A program made the translations under genes and the position numbers. From NCBI GenBank assembly GCA_017307205.1, contig JAFKGN010000046.1:1-40983 (forward strand): a DNA stretch of 40,983 nucleotides, given 5' to 3'. The number at the start of each line of letters is the position of its first letter. The first letter of the stretch is position 1. Origin of the DNA: Caulobacterales bacterium. GTDB taxonomy: Bacteria; Pseudomonadota; Alphaproteobacteria; Caulobacterales; Caulobacteraceae. The notes below the pieces were generated by a model that saw only the letters and a list, made by a program, of their open reading frames with translations, made no database searches and was not told where the DNA came from. Positions 1-8,025 of the stretch are shown here, piece after piece.

Positions 1-204
1 CTGGTCGACCACTTCATCGTCCGCCGCCGTCAGGCCGCGCAGACCCTGCCGGCCGTTCGTCTTTCGGGCCTCGTCGCCTGGTTCGTCGGTATCGCCGCCT
101 ACCACGCGTTCAGCCGCCTGGCGCCCGACATGGGCGCGACGCTGCCCAGCTTCGCCATCGCCGCCGTCTCATACCTGACGCTGCGGCTTCCTCTGCGCCG
201 TTGA
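1..204 (+). CDS. C-terminal end of an NCS1-family permease (CodB/CytX-like), 5' truncated
   Basis: The first frame is open from the window edge to a TGA at 202-204 and gives 67 residues. It begins LVDHFIVRRR, which resembles the (A/V)DYF-hydrophobic-RRR turn between late helices of nucleobase:cation symporter-1 proteins. Two hydrophobic segments follow (around residues 22-38 and 48-62), the second with the GATLPSF pattern common at the end of CytX/CodB-type permeases. The encoded protein would be an inner-membrane importer of a nucleobase or a thiamine-precursor pyrimidine. The family call rests on a short tail, so the substrate is open. The rest of the gene lies to the left of the window. 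Confidence 0.6.
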   Translation: MVDHFIVRRRQAAQTLPAVRLSGLVAWFVGIAAYHAFSRLAPDMGATLPSFAIAAVSYLTLRLPLRR

Positions 205-235
205 AACTCGGCCACGGCCGCGTCAACATCGGCCC

Positions 236-892
236 ATGACCACGCCCCGCCGCTCGCTGCTCGCCGTTCTTGCCGGCCTCATCGCCCTGCCGCGCCTGGC
301 CCGCGCCCAGACGCCGCCGCCCGACCAAATCCTGCTGCCGCCGCCGCGCACCGGCCCGCCGCCGCCGCGCGTGAAGATGACCACCGACAAGGGCGTCATC
401 GTCGTCGAGGTCTATCCGGACCGAGCGCCGCTCACCGCCGGCCTGTTCCTGCGCATGGTCCGCGAGAACCGCTACATCAAGCCGGCCTTCTATCGCTGTG
501 TGAAGCTGATGCCGCCCGGCGGCGCGCCCATCGGCATGGTCCAGGGCGGCGAGACCGCGCCGACCGACAAGGCCCTGCCGCCCATCGCCCACGAGTCGAC
601 CAACCAGACCGGCCTCCTGCATCGCAACGGGGCCATCTCGATGCCCCGCTTCGAACGCGGCACGGCGCGCGGCGAGTTCTTCATCTGCGTCGGCGACCTG
701 ACCTCGCTGGACGAGCAGCGCCCGCAGGAAGGCGTCGACACCTTCGGCTTCGCCGTCTTCGGCAAGGTGGTGGAGGGGATGGACGTCGTCCGCGCCATCC
801 ACGAAATCCCGCCGTCGCTCACCGTCGGCCAGGAGAGCATGCGCGGCGAGATTCTCGACCCGCCGCTGCCCATCGTGCTGGAAGCCCTCTGA
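236..892 (+). CDS. Exported cyclophilin-type peptidylprolyl isomerase
   Basis: The 218-residue product has a signal peptide at residues 1-24 (TPRRSLL followed by a hydrophobic core, cleavage expected at ARA-Q). The two arginines make Tat export possible, but the motif is not canonical. A cyclophilin domain follows: a first strand VKMTTDKGVIVVEVYPDRAP, an FYR in place of the usual FHR with the catalytic Arg kept, MVQGGE for QGGD, and a C-terminal FGFAVFGKVVEGMDVVRAI segment. It would catalyse cis-trans isomerisation of Xaa-Pro bonds in the periplasm. It is divergent from the cytoplasmic cyclophilin encoded further right at 36971-37426. The gene stands alone between the permease tail and a lipoprotein gene on the same strand. 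Confidence 0.85.
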   Translation: MTTPRRSLLAVLAGLIALPRLARAQTPPPDQILLPPPRTGPPPPRVKMTTDKGVIVVEVYPDRAPLTAGLFLRMVRENRYIKPAFYRCVKLMPPGGAPIGMVQGGETAPTDKALPPIAHESTNQTGLLHRNGAISMPRFERGTARGEFFICVGDLTSLDEQRPQEGVDTFGFAVFGKVVEGMDVVRAIHEIPPSLTVGQESMRGEILDPPLPIVLEAL

Positions 893-929
893 CCGGAACA
901 GCGCATCCCGCTAAACCGTTGAAAGCCGT

Positions 930-1448
930 ATGAAACGCCTCGCCCTCATCAGTCTCGCCGCCCTGACGTTGGCGGCCTGCGCCACGCCCACCGTCTATGG
1001 CCCGGTCACCAAGCCCGGCTCGGTCGGATTCTCGGAATATCGCATCCAGAACAACCGCTATCGCGTCACCTTCCAGGGCGGCAACGGCGCGCCCCGCGCC
1101 CAGGTCGAGGACTACGCCCTGCTGCGCGCCGCCGAGATTGCGGTGCGCGACGGCTACGACTGGTTCCGCGTCCTCGGCCGGTCCGGCGAGGTCTCCGCCG
1201 GCCGCGGTCCGCAGCTGTCGATCGGTGGCGGTTCGATGGACTACGGACGCCGCTCCTCGGTCGGCGTCGGTCTCGGAACGAACATCGATCTCTCCGGCGG
1301 CCCGCGCACCTCGGCGACCATCGAGGTGATGCTCGGCAAGGGCCAGCGCCCCGACGAGGCCTACGACGCCCGCGACCTCATCCGCACGGTCGGGGAAGGG
1401 CGCCCGCCCGCGCCGCAACCTCCGCGCTCGGGCGGCGCCTCGATCTGA
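930..1448 (+). CDS. Lipoprotein of the CC0125/CC1285 type, function unknown
   Basis: The 172-residue product begins with a lipoprotein signal ending LAAC (lipidated Cys17). The mature part contains GFSEYRIQNNRYRVTFQGG and a segment ending AAEIAVRDGYDWFRVL. That layout (GY/FS..RI..NRYRV.F.G, then RAAE.....GYDWF) matches my memory of a lipoprotein family named after Caulobacter proteins CC0125/CC1285. The C-terminus is rich in Gly, Pro and Arg and probably disordered. It is expected to be anchored in the inner or outer membrane facing the periplasm. No enzymatic motif is visible and no function can be assigned. It sits 37 bp after the cyclophilin gene. Confidence 0.75.
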   Translation: MKRLALISLAALTLAACATPTVYGPVTKPGSVGFSEYRIQNNRYRVTFQGGNGAPRAQVEDYALLRAAEIAVRDGYDWFRVLGRSGEVSAGRGPQLSIGGGSMDYGRRSSVGVGLGTNIDLSGGPRTSATIEVMLGKGQRPDEAYDARDLIRTVGEGRPPAPQPPRSGGASI

Positions 1449-1452
1449 CGCC

Positions 1453-3039
1453 TCAGTGGGCGTCCGGCGGCGGGGCGGCGGTCAGCTTCGTCGCCTTGCA
1501 GAAGGGCGCCAGCACCACGGCGGCCAGGAACATCCACGACATCAGGCGGAACACGTCGTTGAACGCCAGGGTCGCCGCGTAGCGACCGACCACCCGCGCC
1601 AGTTCGCCTTGCGCCACGACCATCGCCTGCGCCGGGTCAGGCACGCGGTCGGCCAGGCCGCTCGCCAGGCGGCCGATGAAGTCCGGGGCGGCCCGTCCGG
1701 CTCTACCCAGGCTCTCACCGATCCGCGCCGCCGCGATCCGCGTGGAGTCGCCCAGCCAGGTGTTGACCACCGCGATGCCGATCGCCCCGCCGAGATTACG
1801 CATCAGGTTGAACAGGCCCGAGGCGTAGCGCAGCTCGGCCATGGCGAAGCCGCCCAGCGCCAGGGTCACGCTCGGCACGATGCACAACATGATCGAGAAG
1901 CCGCGCAGGGCCTGGGGGCCGAGCAGGGCGGCGAAGCCCCATTCCGGCGTCAGGTGTGAGGTCCAGAAAAGGCTGGCCGCGAACAGCGGCAGGCCGACGG
2001 CGATGATGAGGCGCGGGTCCACCTTCTGCGACAGGCGCGCCGCCACCACGGTCGAGGCCAGTTGGGCGATCCCGGTCACCACCACCGTCGTCCCGATCTC
2101 CAGGCTGTTGCAGCCGCGCACCCGGCCGAGGAAGACCGGCACAAGGTAGGTCGAGGCGTAGATGCCGAAGCCGATCACCAGGTTGAACACGCAGGCGATC
2201 ACGAAGGTCGGCTTGCGGAACGGCGACAGCTTCACGATCGGCCCGCCCGAGCGGAACGACCGCTCGAGAAACAGCACGAAGGCGACGGCGGACAGCCAGG
2301 CCCCGGTGGCGATGGCCGGGTCGCCGAACCAGTCATGTCGCGGCCCTTCTTCCAGCACATATTCCAACCCGCCCAGGAACACCGCCATCGCCACGAGGTG
2401 CGAATAGTCGATGGTCTTCAGCATCGAGAGGTTCGGCCGGTCGACATCGATCAGTCGCAGCGACAGCAGCGTCACCGCCACACCCGGCAGGATGTTGATG
2501 TAGAAGATCCAACGCCAGCCGGCCGCCTCGGTCAGCCAGCCGCCGACCGTCGGGCCCATGGTCGGCGCCAGCACCGAGACCATCCCGAGGATCGCCGGGA
2601 TCATCGCCCGCTGCTTGCCGGTGAACATCGCAAAGCCGGTGGCGAACACGGTCGGCACCATCGCCCCGCCGACGAACCCCTGGATCACCCGGAACAGGAT
2701 CATCGAGTCGATGTCCCAGGCCAGGCCGCACAGGGCGCTTGAGAGGGTGAAGAGGCCGGCCGACAGCGCGAACAGATGCCGTGTCGACAGCGCCTGGGTC
2801 AGGAAGGCGGAGAAGGGGATCATCAAAAGCTCGGCCATCAGATAGCCGGTCTGGATCCAGCTGATCTCATCCGGCCCGGCCGAGAGCCCCGCCTGCACAT
2901 CATTCAACGAGGCGGCGACGATCTGGATGTCCAGCAGGGCCATGAACTGGCCGAAGGCCATCACCCCGAAGATCAGAAACTTCAGCCGGTCGGGCAGGGC
3001 GGCCGGGTTGGGCGGGGGCGCCTCGCGGGTGTCTCGCAT
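1453..3039 (-). CDS. DHA2-family (EmrB/QacA-type) multidrug efflux MFS transporter
   Basis: The 528-residue protein has about 14 hydrophobic segments. Near the N-terminus it has LDIQIVAASLNDVQAGLS followed by EISWIQTGYLMAE, the helix 1/2 signature of EmrB-like proton antiporters. VLAPTMGPTVGGWL matches the antiporter motif C in helix 5. It would use the proton gradient to export hydrophobic drugs or toxic metabolites across the inner membrane. The gene is transcribed away from a TetR gene (3120-3713). An EmrA-type adaptor (3731-4846) lies just behind that regulator, so the three probably form one efflux module split across both strands. The ATG at 3039 fits the family N-terminus. No outer-membrane channel gene is adjacent. 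Confidence 0.9.
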   Translation of the reverse strand: MRDTREAPPPNPAALPDRLKFLIFGVMAFGQFMALLDIQIVAASLNDVQAGLSAGPDEISWIQTGYLMAELLMIPFSAFLTQALSTRHLFALSAGLFTLSSALCGLAWDIDSMILFRVIQGFVGGAMVPTVFATGFAMFTGKQRAMIPAILGMVSVLAPTMGPTVGGWLTEAAGWRWIFYINILPGVAVTLLSLRLIDVDRPNLSMLKTIDYSHLVAMAVFLGGLEYVLEEGPRHDWFGDPAIATGAWLSAVAFVLFLERSFRSGGPIVKLSPFRKPTFVIACVFNLVIGFGIYASTYLVPVFLGRVRGCNSLEIGTTVVVTGIAQLASTVVAARLSQKVDPRLIIAVGLPLFAASLFWTSHLTPEWGFAALLGPQALRGFSIMLCIVPSVTLALGGFAMAELRYASGLFNLMRNLGGAIGIAVVNTWLGDSTRIAAARIGESLGRAGRAAPDFIGRLASGLADRVPDPAQAMVVAQGELARVVGRYAATLAFNDVFRLMSWMFLAAVVLAPFCKATKLTAAPPPDAH

Positions 3040-3072
3040 CTCGCTGTCTCCGGCGGCCTTGATATTGCGGAC

Positions 3073-3095
3073 ATAATATTATACATGACATATAA
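3073..3095. promoter_or_regulatory. AT-rich operator/promoter between the efflux pump and its TetR regulator
   Basis: The 80 bp between the divergent genes contain an AT-rich island that stands out from the GC-rich surroundings. Two dyads are visible: a perfect 10-bp palindrome ATAATATTAT at 3073-3082, and TTATA-N7-TATAA at 3079-3095. Together they span about 23 bp, a plausible size for TetR-family operators. The position suggests that the TetR protein represses both directions, and that the AT-rich sequence also serves the promoters. Exact -35/-10 pairs cannot be assigned with confidence. Confidence 0.5.
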
Positions 3096-3119
3096 CAAGC
3101 GACGATGAGGAGGCCGGTC

Positions 3120-3713
3120 ATGCGTTATGGCGCCGAACACAAGCAGCAGACGCGGGAGCGCATCCTCAAGGAGGCGGCCAACGCCATCCGCATGGAAGGC
3201 GTGCAGAAGATCGCGGTCGCGCCGGTGATGGCCAAGGCCGGGCTAACCCAGGGCGGCTTCTATGCCCACTTCGCCTCGCGCGACGATCTGGTCGCCGCCG
3301 CCATCGACCAGATGTTCCTCGACGGCAGCGAGCGACTGACCGCGTCGTTGGAGGGCAGGGCGCCTGCGGAGGGCCTGGCCATCTATCTCGATTTCTATCT
3401 GTCGCGCGCTCACTGCGAGACGCGCACCGCCGGCTGCCCTCTGCCGTTCCTCTCGGCCGACGCTCCTCGCTTGGAGCCGGAAGCCCGCGCGCGCATCACC
3501 GCCGGGGTTCGCCGCATGACCGACAGGATCGCCGTCGTCCTGCAGGCCATGGGCCGCCCTGACGCCGAGACCGCCGCCGGCTCTCTGGTCAACGAGATCG
3601 TCGGGGCGGTCAGCCTGGCGCGGGTCGAACCCGATGCCGAGGCTTCCGACGCCATCCTCGCCCGCAGCCGCCGCGCCCTGGCCGAGCGTTTCGCCCTGCC
3701 TCTGGCCCGCTGA
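3120..3713 (+). CDS. TetR-family transcriptional regulator of the efflux module
   Basis: The 197-residue product starts MRYGAEHKQQTRERILKEAA. It has a TetR helix-turn-helix around residues 25-48 (IAVAPVMAKAGLTQGGFYAHFASRDDLV), with the GFY.HF..R.DL signature of the recognition helix. The ligand-binding half contains CETRTAGCPLP, also seen in NemR-like regulators. I chose the ATG at 3120 because a GAGGAGG ribosome binding site lies at 3107-3113. An in-frame upstream ATG at 3105 would sit on that site. The gene lies between the divergent pump gene and the adaptor gene (18-bp gap), so it probably represses both through the operator in the intergenic region. The inducer is unknown. Confidence 0.88.
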   Translation: MRYGAEHKQQTRERILKEAANAIRMEGVQKIAVAPVMAKAGLTQGGFYAHFASRDDLVAAAIDQMFLDGSERLTASLEGRAPAEGLAIYLDFYLSRAHCETRTAGCPLPFLSADAPRLEPEARARITAGVRRMTDRIAVVLQAMGRPDAETAAGSLVNEIVGAVSLARVEPDAEASDAILARSRRALAERFALPLAR

Positions 3714-3730
3714 TCTTCCGGAGCCTTCCG

Positions 3731-4846
3731 ATGTCCGAAGCCGTGCTGAAGCCGGGCGCTGTCGCGCGCCCTGTCGCCTGGCCCTTTTCGCGTAAGACCA
3801 CGCTCGCGGTCGGCGCGGCCGTGGTGGTCGCCGCCGGCGGCGCCGCGGTCATCGCCATGCCCAAGTCCGCCGTCTCGACGGATGCGGCCTACGTCCAGGC
3901 GGACAGTTCTGTCGTCGCCCCCAAGATCAAGGGCCTGGTCGCCCAGGTGCTGGTCGCCGACAATCAGGTGGTCCGGCGCGGCCAGCCGCTGGTCCGCATC
4001 GACCCCGAGGAATACGACGCCCGCGTCACTGCCGCCGAGGCCGATCTGCTCGACGCCAAAGCCGGTGTGCTCGCCGCCCGCTCGGCCCTGATCTCCCTCG
4101 ACGCCGAGGAGCGTCTGGCCGGCGCCATTGTCGCCTCGGCGGCCACGTTCATCGCCTCCGCCGACGCCGAGAATGAACGCGCCGCCCTCGACCGCCGTCG
4201 CTACGAAGCCCTCGACGGCACCGGCGCCATCGCCCCGCGCGACCTTGATCTGTCGCGCGCCACCGCCGTCGCCGCCCAGTCGGCCGCCGATCGCAGCCGT
4301 GCCCAGTACGCCGTCAGCCAGCACCAGCGCGAGGTCACCTTCGCCAAACGCTCCACCCTGCAGGCCGCCGTCGCCGAGGCCGAGGCTCAGGTCGCCCGCG
4401 CCCAGGCCGCGCTCGATCTCGCCCGCCAGGATCAGGCTCACGCCGTGGTCGTAGCGCCGGTCGACGGCGTGGTCGGCGACCGCAAGATCGAGGCGGGCGA
4501 CTACGTCCAGCCCGGCACGCGCCTGCTCACCGTCGTGCCGATGCAAGCGCTCTACGTCACCGCCAACTTCAAGGAGACGCAGGTCGCTCGCATGCTGGCG
4601 GGCCAGCCGGCGACCGTCCACGTCGACGCCCTGCCGGGCAAGACGCTCACCGGCCGCGTCGAAAGCTTCGCCCCCGGTTCGGGCTCCCAATTCGCGCTCC
4701 TGCCCTTCGAACCGGGCACGGGCAACTTCACCAAGATCGTGCAGCGGGTGCCCGTGCGCATCCGCTTCGATCCGGGGCAGGCGGGTCTCGACCGCCTTCG
4801 TCCCGGTCTCTCGACGACCGTCAAGGTGCGCCTGCGCCAACCCTGA
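3731..4846 (+). CDS. HlyD/EmrA-type periplasmic adaptor of the efflux pump
   Basis: The 371-residue protein has one N-terminal membrane segment (about residues 25-45) and a first half of the biotinyl-lipoyl domain (VSTDAAYVQADSSVVAPKIKG). A long alpha-helical hairpin rich in Ala, Glu and Arg covers roughly residues 95-230. The second lipoyl half (VVVAPVDGVVGDRKIEAGDYV) and a beta-barrel containing TANFKETQVARMLAGQPATVHVD follow. This is the order of EmrA/HlyD membrane fusion proteins, which link an inner-membrane MFS pump to an outer-membrane channel. Its partner should be the DHA2 transporter on the opposite strand. It is probably cotranscribed with the tetR gene. Confidence 0.9.
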   Translation: MSEAVLKPGAVARPVAWPFSRKTTLAVGAAVVVAAGGAAVIAMPKSAVSTDAAYVQADSSVVAPKIKGLVAQVLVADNQVVRRGQPLVRIDPEEYDARVTAAEADLLDAKAGVLAARSALISLDAEERLAGAIVASAATFIASADAENERAALDRRRYEALDGTGAIAPRDLDLSRATAVAAQSAADRSRAQYAVSQHQREVTFAKRSTLQAAVAEAEAQVARAQAALDLARQDQAHAVVVAPVDGVVGDRKIEAGDYVQPGTRLLTVVPMQALYVTANFKETQVARMLAGQPATVHVDALPGKTLTGRVESFAPGSGSQFALLPFEPGTGNFTKIVQRVPVRIRFDPGQAGLDRLRPGLSTTVKVRLRQP

Positions 4847-4881
4847 GGCCGCCGCCTTCCTCCCCCTGGAGTCCTCCCCCA

Positions 4882-5667
4882 ATGTCCGACCTTCCCACCG
4901 TCCTGATCACCGGCGCCTCCAGCGGCCTCGGCGCCATCTACGCCGACCGCTTCGCCAAGCGCGGCCACGACCTCATCCTCGCTGCCCGCGACGTCGCCCG
5001 CCTCGACGCCCTCGCTGACCGCCTGCGCTCTGAAACTGGCGTCGCCGTCGAGGTGATCCGCGCCGACCTCACCGACGGCGCCGACATCGGCGTCCTTGAA
5101 ACCCGCCTGCGTGAGGATGACCGCATCGGCGTCCTGCTCAACAACGCCGGCACGGCCATCGGCGGCTTCTACGGCTCGGCCGACGGCCCCTCGATCGAGA
5201 GCCTGATCACGCTCAATGTCACGGCCGCCTCGCGCCTCGCCATTGCCGCCGCCCAGACCTGGAGCCAGCGCGCCGCCGGCGGTTCGATCGTCAACATCAG
5301 CTCGGTGGTGGCCTTCATCCCGGACTCGCCGCTCGGCCTCTACTCCGCCACCAAGGCCTTCGTGCAGAGCCTGTCCCAGGGCCTGAATGGCGCGTTCGGC
5401 GACAAGGGCGTCTACGTCCAGGCCGTCATGCCCGCCGCCACCCGCACCGAGATCTGGGAGCGCGGCGGCATCCATCCGGACAGCATTCCCGGCATGATGC
5501 TGGCCGACGATCTCGTCGACGCCGCCCTGGTTGGCTTCGACCGCCGCGAGCTCGTCACCCTGCCGTCGCTCTCGGATGCGGACCTGTGGGACGCCTACGA
5601 GACGGCCCGCCAGGCGCTGATTCCCAGCATCCGCAACGCGGAGCCCGCAGGGCGCTATCGCACCTAA
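4882..5667 (+). CDS. Short-chain dehydrogenase/reductase (classical SDR)
   Basis: The 261-residue protein has the glycine-rich nucleotide motif TGASSGLG at residues 10-17, the NNAG motif, the catalytic Ser in SIVNISSVVAF, and the YSATK motif giving the catalytic Tyr and Lys. It is a classical NAD(P)-dependent SDR of usual length. RD follows the second beta strand (LILAARDVARL), which hints at NADP preference. The substrate cannot be read from the sequence. It follows the adaptor gene after 35 bp and could be part of the same transcript, perhaps acting on compounds that induce the pump, but that link is only positional. Confidence 0.88.
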   Translation: MSDLPTVLITGASSGLGAIYADRFAKRGHDLILAARDVARLDALADRLRSETGVAVEVIRADLTDGADIGVLETRLREDDRIGVLLNNAGTAIGGFYGSADGPSIESLITLNVTAASRLAIAAAQTWSQRAAGGSIVNISSVVAFIPDSPLGLYSATKAFVQSLSQGLNGAFGDKGVYVQAVMPAATRTEIWERGGIHPDSIPGMMLADDLVDAALVGFDRRELVTLPSLSDADLWDAYETARQALIPSIRNAEPAGRYRT

Positions 5668-5705
5668 ACCTAGGCCCGCCGCCGCAAGCGGTATAAGCCG
5701 AGCGC

Positions 5706-6086
5706 ATGAACTGGCTTCTTGTCGCAATCGGCGGCGCGCTCGGGTCGATGGCCCGCTACGGCGTGGGCATCCAGGCCACGCGCCTGCTCGGCGCGCGGTG
5801 GCCCTTCGGCACCCTGACGGTCAATATCGTCGGCGGCCTGCTGATGGGCTTCCTCGCCGCCTGGCTCGCCCATGCCATGCCCCTCGGGCAGGAGCGCTGG
5901 CGCGTGACGCTCGGCGTCGGCGTGCTCGGCGGCTTCACCACCTTCTCGGCCTTCTCGCTGGAAACGGCGCTGATGATCGAGCGCCGCGCCTATGGCGAAG
6001 CCGGGCTCTATGTCGTCCTCTCGGTCGTGGCTTCGGTCACGGCCCTTTTCGTCGGCATGCTGCTGGCGCGCCGGGTATTCGCATGA
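5706..6086 (+). CDS. crcB: Fluoride channel Fluc/CrcB
   Basis: The 126-residue protein has four hydrophobic helices. It carries the family signatures GGALGSMARYG at the N-terminus, FGTLTVNIVGG (the conserved Asn in helix 2) and GVLGGFTTFSAFSLE in helix 3. CrcB forms a dual-topology dimer in the inner membrane that lets fluoride out of the cell. The 38 bp upstream are too short for a fluoride riboswitch and show no GGCGATGG-type core. The stop overlaps the start of the next gene (ATGA), so crcB, the pseudouridine synthase and the ATP12 gene are probably translated from one message. Confidence 0.95.
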   Translation: MNWLLVAIGGALGSMARYGVGIQATRLLGARWPFGTLTVNIVGGLLMGFLAAWLAHAMPLGQERWRVTLGVGVLGGFTTFSAFSLETALMIERRAYGEAGLYVVLSVVASVTALFVGMLLARRVFA

Positions 6087-7105
6087 AGGAAGTCCGCACC
6101 CTCTACGTCGACAGCGGCGAGGACGGCTCGCGCCTCGATCGCTGGTTCAAGCGCCGCTGGCCGCATCTGAACCACATCCAGCTCAACCGCCTGTTCCGCT
6201 CCGGCCAGGTGCGGGTCGACGGCTCGCGCGCCAAGGCAGACACGCGGCTGGCCGCCGGATCGCAGGTCCGCGTTCCGCCGCTGCCCGACGCGCCCGAGCC
6301 CGGCGAAAAGAAGCTGCTGTCTGACCGCGACGTCGCCTACGCCCGCTCGCTGGTGCTCTACGAGGACGAGGAAGTCCTGGCCCTCAATAAGCCCGCCGGC
6401 CTCGCCGTGCAGGGCGGAACCAAGACGGCCAAGCACATCGACCGCCTGCTCAGCGCGTGGGGCGAGGGGGTTCAGCGCCCGCGCCTGGTCCACCGCCTCG
6501 ACCGCGACACCTCCGGCGTGCTGCTGCTCGGCAAAACGCCCAGCGCCGCCGCCAAGCTCTCCGGCGCCTTCGCCAAGCGCAAGGCTGAGAAGACCTACTG
6601 GGCCCTGGTCGCTGGCAACCCGACCCCGCAGGACGGGCTGATCGAGCTGCACCTCGCCAAGAAGGGCATCAACGACCGCGAGATGGTCGTCCCGGCCGAC
6701 CCGAAGGACCCGGCCGCCGATCCGGCCGAGACCGAGTACGTCACCCTCAGCCGCGCCGGGCCGCGCGCGTCGTGGATGGCCCTGCGCCCCCACACCGGCC
6801 GCACCCACCAGCTGCGCGCCCACATGAAGGCCATCGGCCACCCGATCCTTGGCGATCCCAAGTACGGTGACGAGAAATCCGCCCCCCTGTCGGAAGGCCT
6901 GAAGCTGCAGCTTCATGCGCGCCGCCTCGTGGTGCCGCACCCCGCGGCCGGCCTCCTGGCTATCGAGGCCCCGATCAGCCCCGAGCTGGCGGAAGGCTTC
7001 CACCGCTTCGGCTTCGAGGAGCATGAGGCCGATCCCGAGCCGTTCCAGCGCAAGCGCAACGGCCCGCCCTCGACCAAGCAGACGCGCGGAACCCGCCGTA
7101 AATGA
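6083..7105 (+). CDS. rluC: RluC/RluD-family ribosomal pseudouridine synthase
   Basis: The 340-residue protein begins with an S4 RNA-binding domain (about residues 12-75: LDRWFKRRWPHLNHIQLNRLFRSGQVRVDG). The catalytic domain follows, with HRLDRDTSGVLLLGKT supplying the catalytic Asp and RPHTGRTHQLRAH near its end. Enzymes of this family convert specific uridines of 23S rRNA to pseudouridine. Which positions are modified cannot be decided from sequence alone, so RluC is a best estimate. The ATG at 6083 overlaps the crcB stop. Longer readings of this frame upstream run inside crcB and are not real. The C-terminal 25 residues are basic and low in complexity. Confidence 0.88.
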   Translation: MKEVRTLYVDSGEDGSRLDRWFKRRWPHLNHIQLNRLFRSGQVRVDGSRAKADTRLAAGSQVRVPPLPDAPEPGEKKLLSDRDVAYARSLVLYEDEEVLALNKPAGLAVQGGTKTAKHIDRLLSAWGEGVQRPRLVHRLDRDTSGVLLLGKTPSAAAKLSGAFAKRKAEKTYWALVAGNPTPQDGLIELHLAKKGINDREMVVPADPKDPAADPAETEYVTLSRAGPRASWMALRPHTGRTHQLRAHMKAIGHPILGDPKYGDEKSAPLSEGLKLQLHARRLVVPHPAAGLLAIEAPISPELAEGFHRFGFEEHEADPEPFQRKRNGPPSTKQTRGTRRK

Positions 7106-7827
7106 CCCAGCACCACGGGGACCGGCCGACGCTCGCGCGTCGCTTCTACGCCGCCTGTCATGCCCAGGCCGAAGGGCAAGGCTTCGCCGTGAAGCTCGAC
7201 GGCCGCACGCCCAAGAGCCCGGCGGGCACGCCGCTTGTGCTGCCCACCCAGGCCCTGGCCGATCTCTGCGCCGCCGAATGGGAAGCCCAGGGCGAGAACA
7301 TCGACCCGTCGACCATGCACGCCACGCGCCTGGCGTTCACGACCCTCGACCACATCCCCGCCGCCCGCGCCGAGACCGCCGACGAGGTCTCGCGCTACGC
7401 CGGTTCGGACCTGCTCTGCTATCGCGCCGAGGGCCCGGCCGCCCTGGTCGCCCGCCAGGCCCTGGCCTGGGATCCGTTGCTCGAATGGGCCGGTGAGGCG
7501 CTCGACCTACGCTTCGAGGTCGCCTCCGGCATCGTCCACCGCCCGCAGCCGATCGAGACGGTCGATCGCGTCCGCGCCCTGGCCGCCGCCGAGGATGACT
7601 TCGGCCTCTCGGGCCTGGTCTTCGCCACCGCCCTGTTCGGCTCGGCGGTGATTGCCCTGGCCCTGCGTCACGGCCACATCACCGGCGAGGAGGCCTTCGC
7701 CGCCTCCCGCATCGACGAGGACTTCCAGATCGAAGCCTGGGGCCACGACGAAGAAGCCGCCGAACGCGTCGACCGCCAGGCCATCGAGGCCCGCATGCTG
7801 GAGCACTGGTTCAAGGCGTTAGCCTAG
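7102..7827 (+). CDS. ATP12-family chaperone protein
   Basis: The 241-residue protein matches the ATP12 family: an N-terminal RFYAACHAQAEGQGFAVKLDGRTPKSPAGTPLVLPT block, then AAEWEAQGENIDPSTMHATRLAFTTLDH, and YAGSDLLCYRAEGPAALVARQALAWDPLLEW. The mitochondrial homologue helps assemble the F1 alpha subunit of ATP synthase. Alphaproteobacteria commonly keep a homologue, whose exact role there is less clear. The start overlaps the stop of the pseudouridine synthase gene (ATGA), making this the last gene of the crcB group. A palindromic repeat begins 14 bp after its stop. Confidence 0.9.
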   Translation: MTQHHGDRPTLARRFYAACHAQAEGQGFAVKLDGRTPKSPAGTPLVLPTQALADLCAAEWEAQGENIDPSTMHATRLAFTTLDHIPAARAETADEVSRYAGSDLLCYRAEGPAALVARQALAWDPLLEWAGEALDLRFEVASGIVHRPQPIETVDRVRALAAAEDDFGLSGLVFATALFGSAVIALALRHGHITGEEAFAASRIDEDFQIEAWGHDEEAAERVDRQAIEARMLEHWFKALA

Positions 7828-7841
7828 ACCTCGAAGCATTT

Positions 7842-7941
7842 GTCATCCTGAGCAGGCCGCGCAGCGGCCGTGTCGAAGGACGCAATGCGTCGCCGCCATG
7901 CGTCCTTCGACACGCGACCTGCGGCCGCTGCTCAGGATGAC
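7842..7941. repeat. Palindromic intergenic repeat, family A copy 1
   Basis: A 100-bp imperfect palindrome with outer arms GTCATCCTGAGCAG (7842-7855) and CTGCTCAGGATGAC (7928-7941), and inner arms GTGTCGAAGGACGCA (7870-7884) and TGCGTCCTTCGACAC (7899-7913). A small internal hairpin GGCCGC-GCA-GCGGCC lies in the left arm. A second copy lies at 12134-12234. This looks like a REP/MITE-type element without coding capacity. It separates the ATP12 gene from pccB and may act as a weak terminator or a processing site. Confidence 0.85.
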
Positions 7942-8025
7942 GTAGTTTGTTGGAGGGCAGGGGCGGGGTTTCGCCAATCCGATGGCCGCTCTACGCTCAC
8001 CCACTTCACCAGGGAGATCACGCGC

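Noticed and set aside
5668..5705. Possible fluoride riboswitch ahead of crcB
   Set aside because: The gap is only 38 bp and lacks the conserved core and pseudoknot halves.
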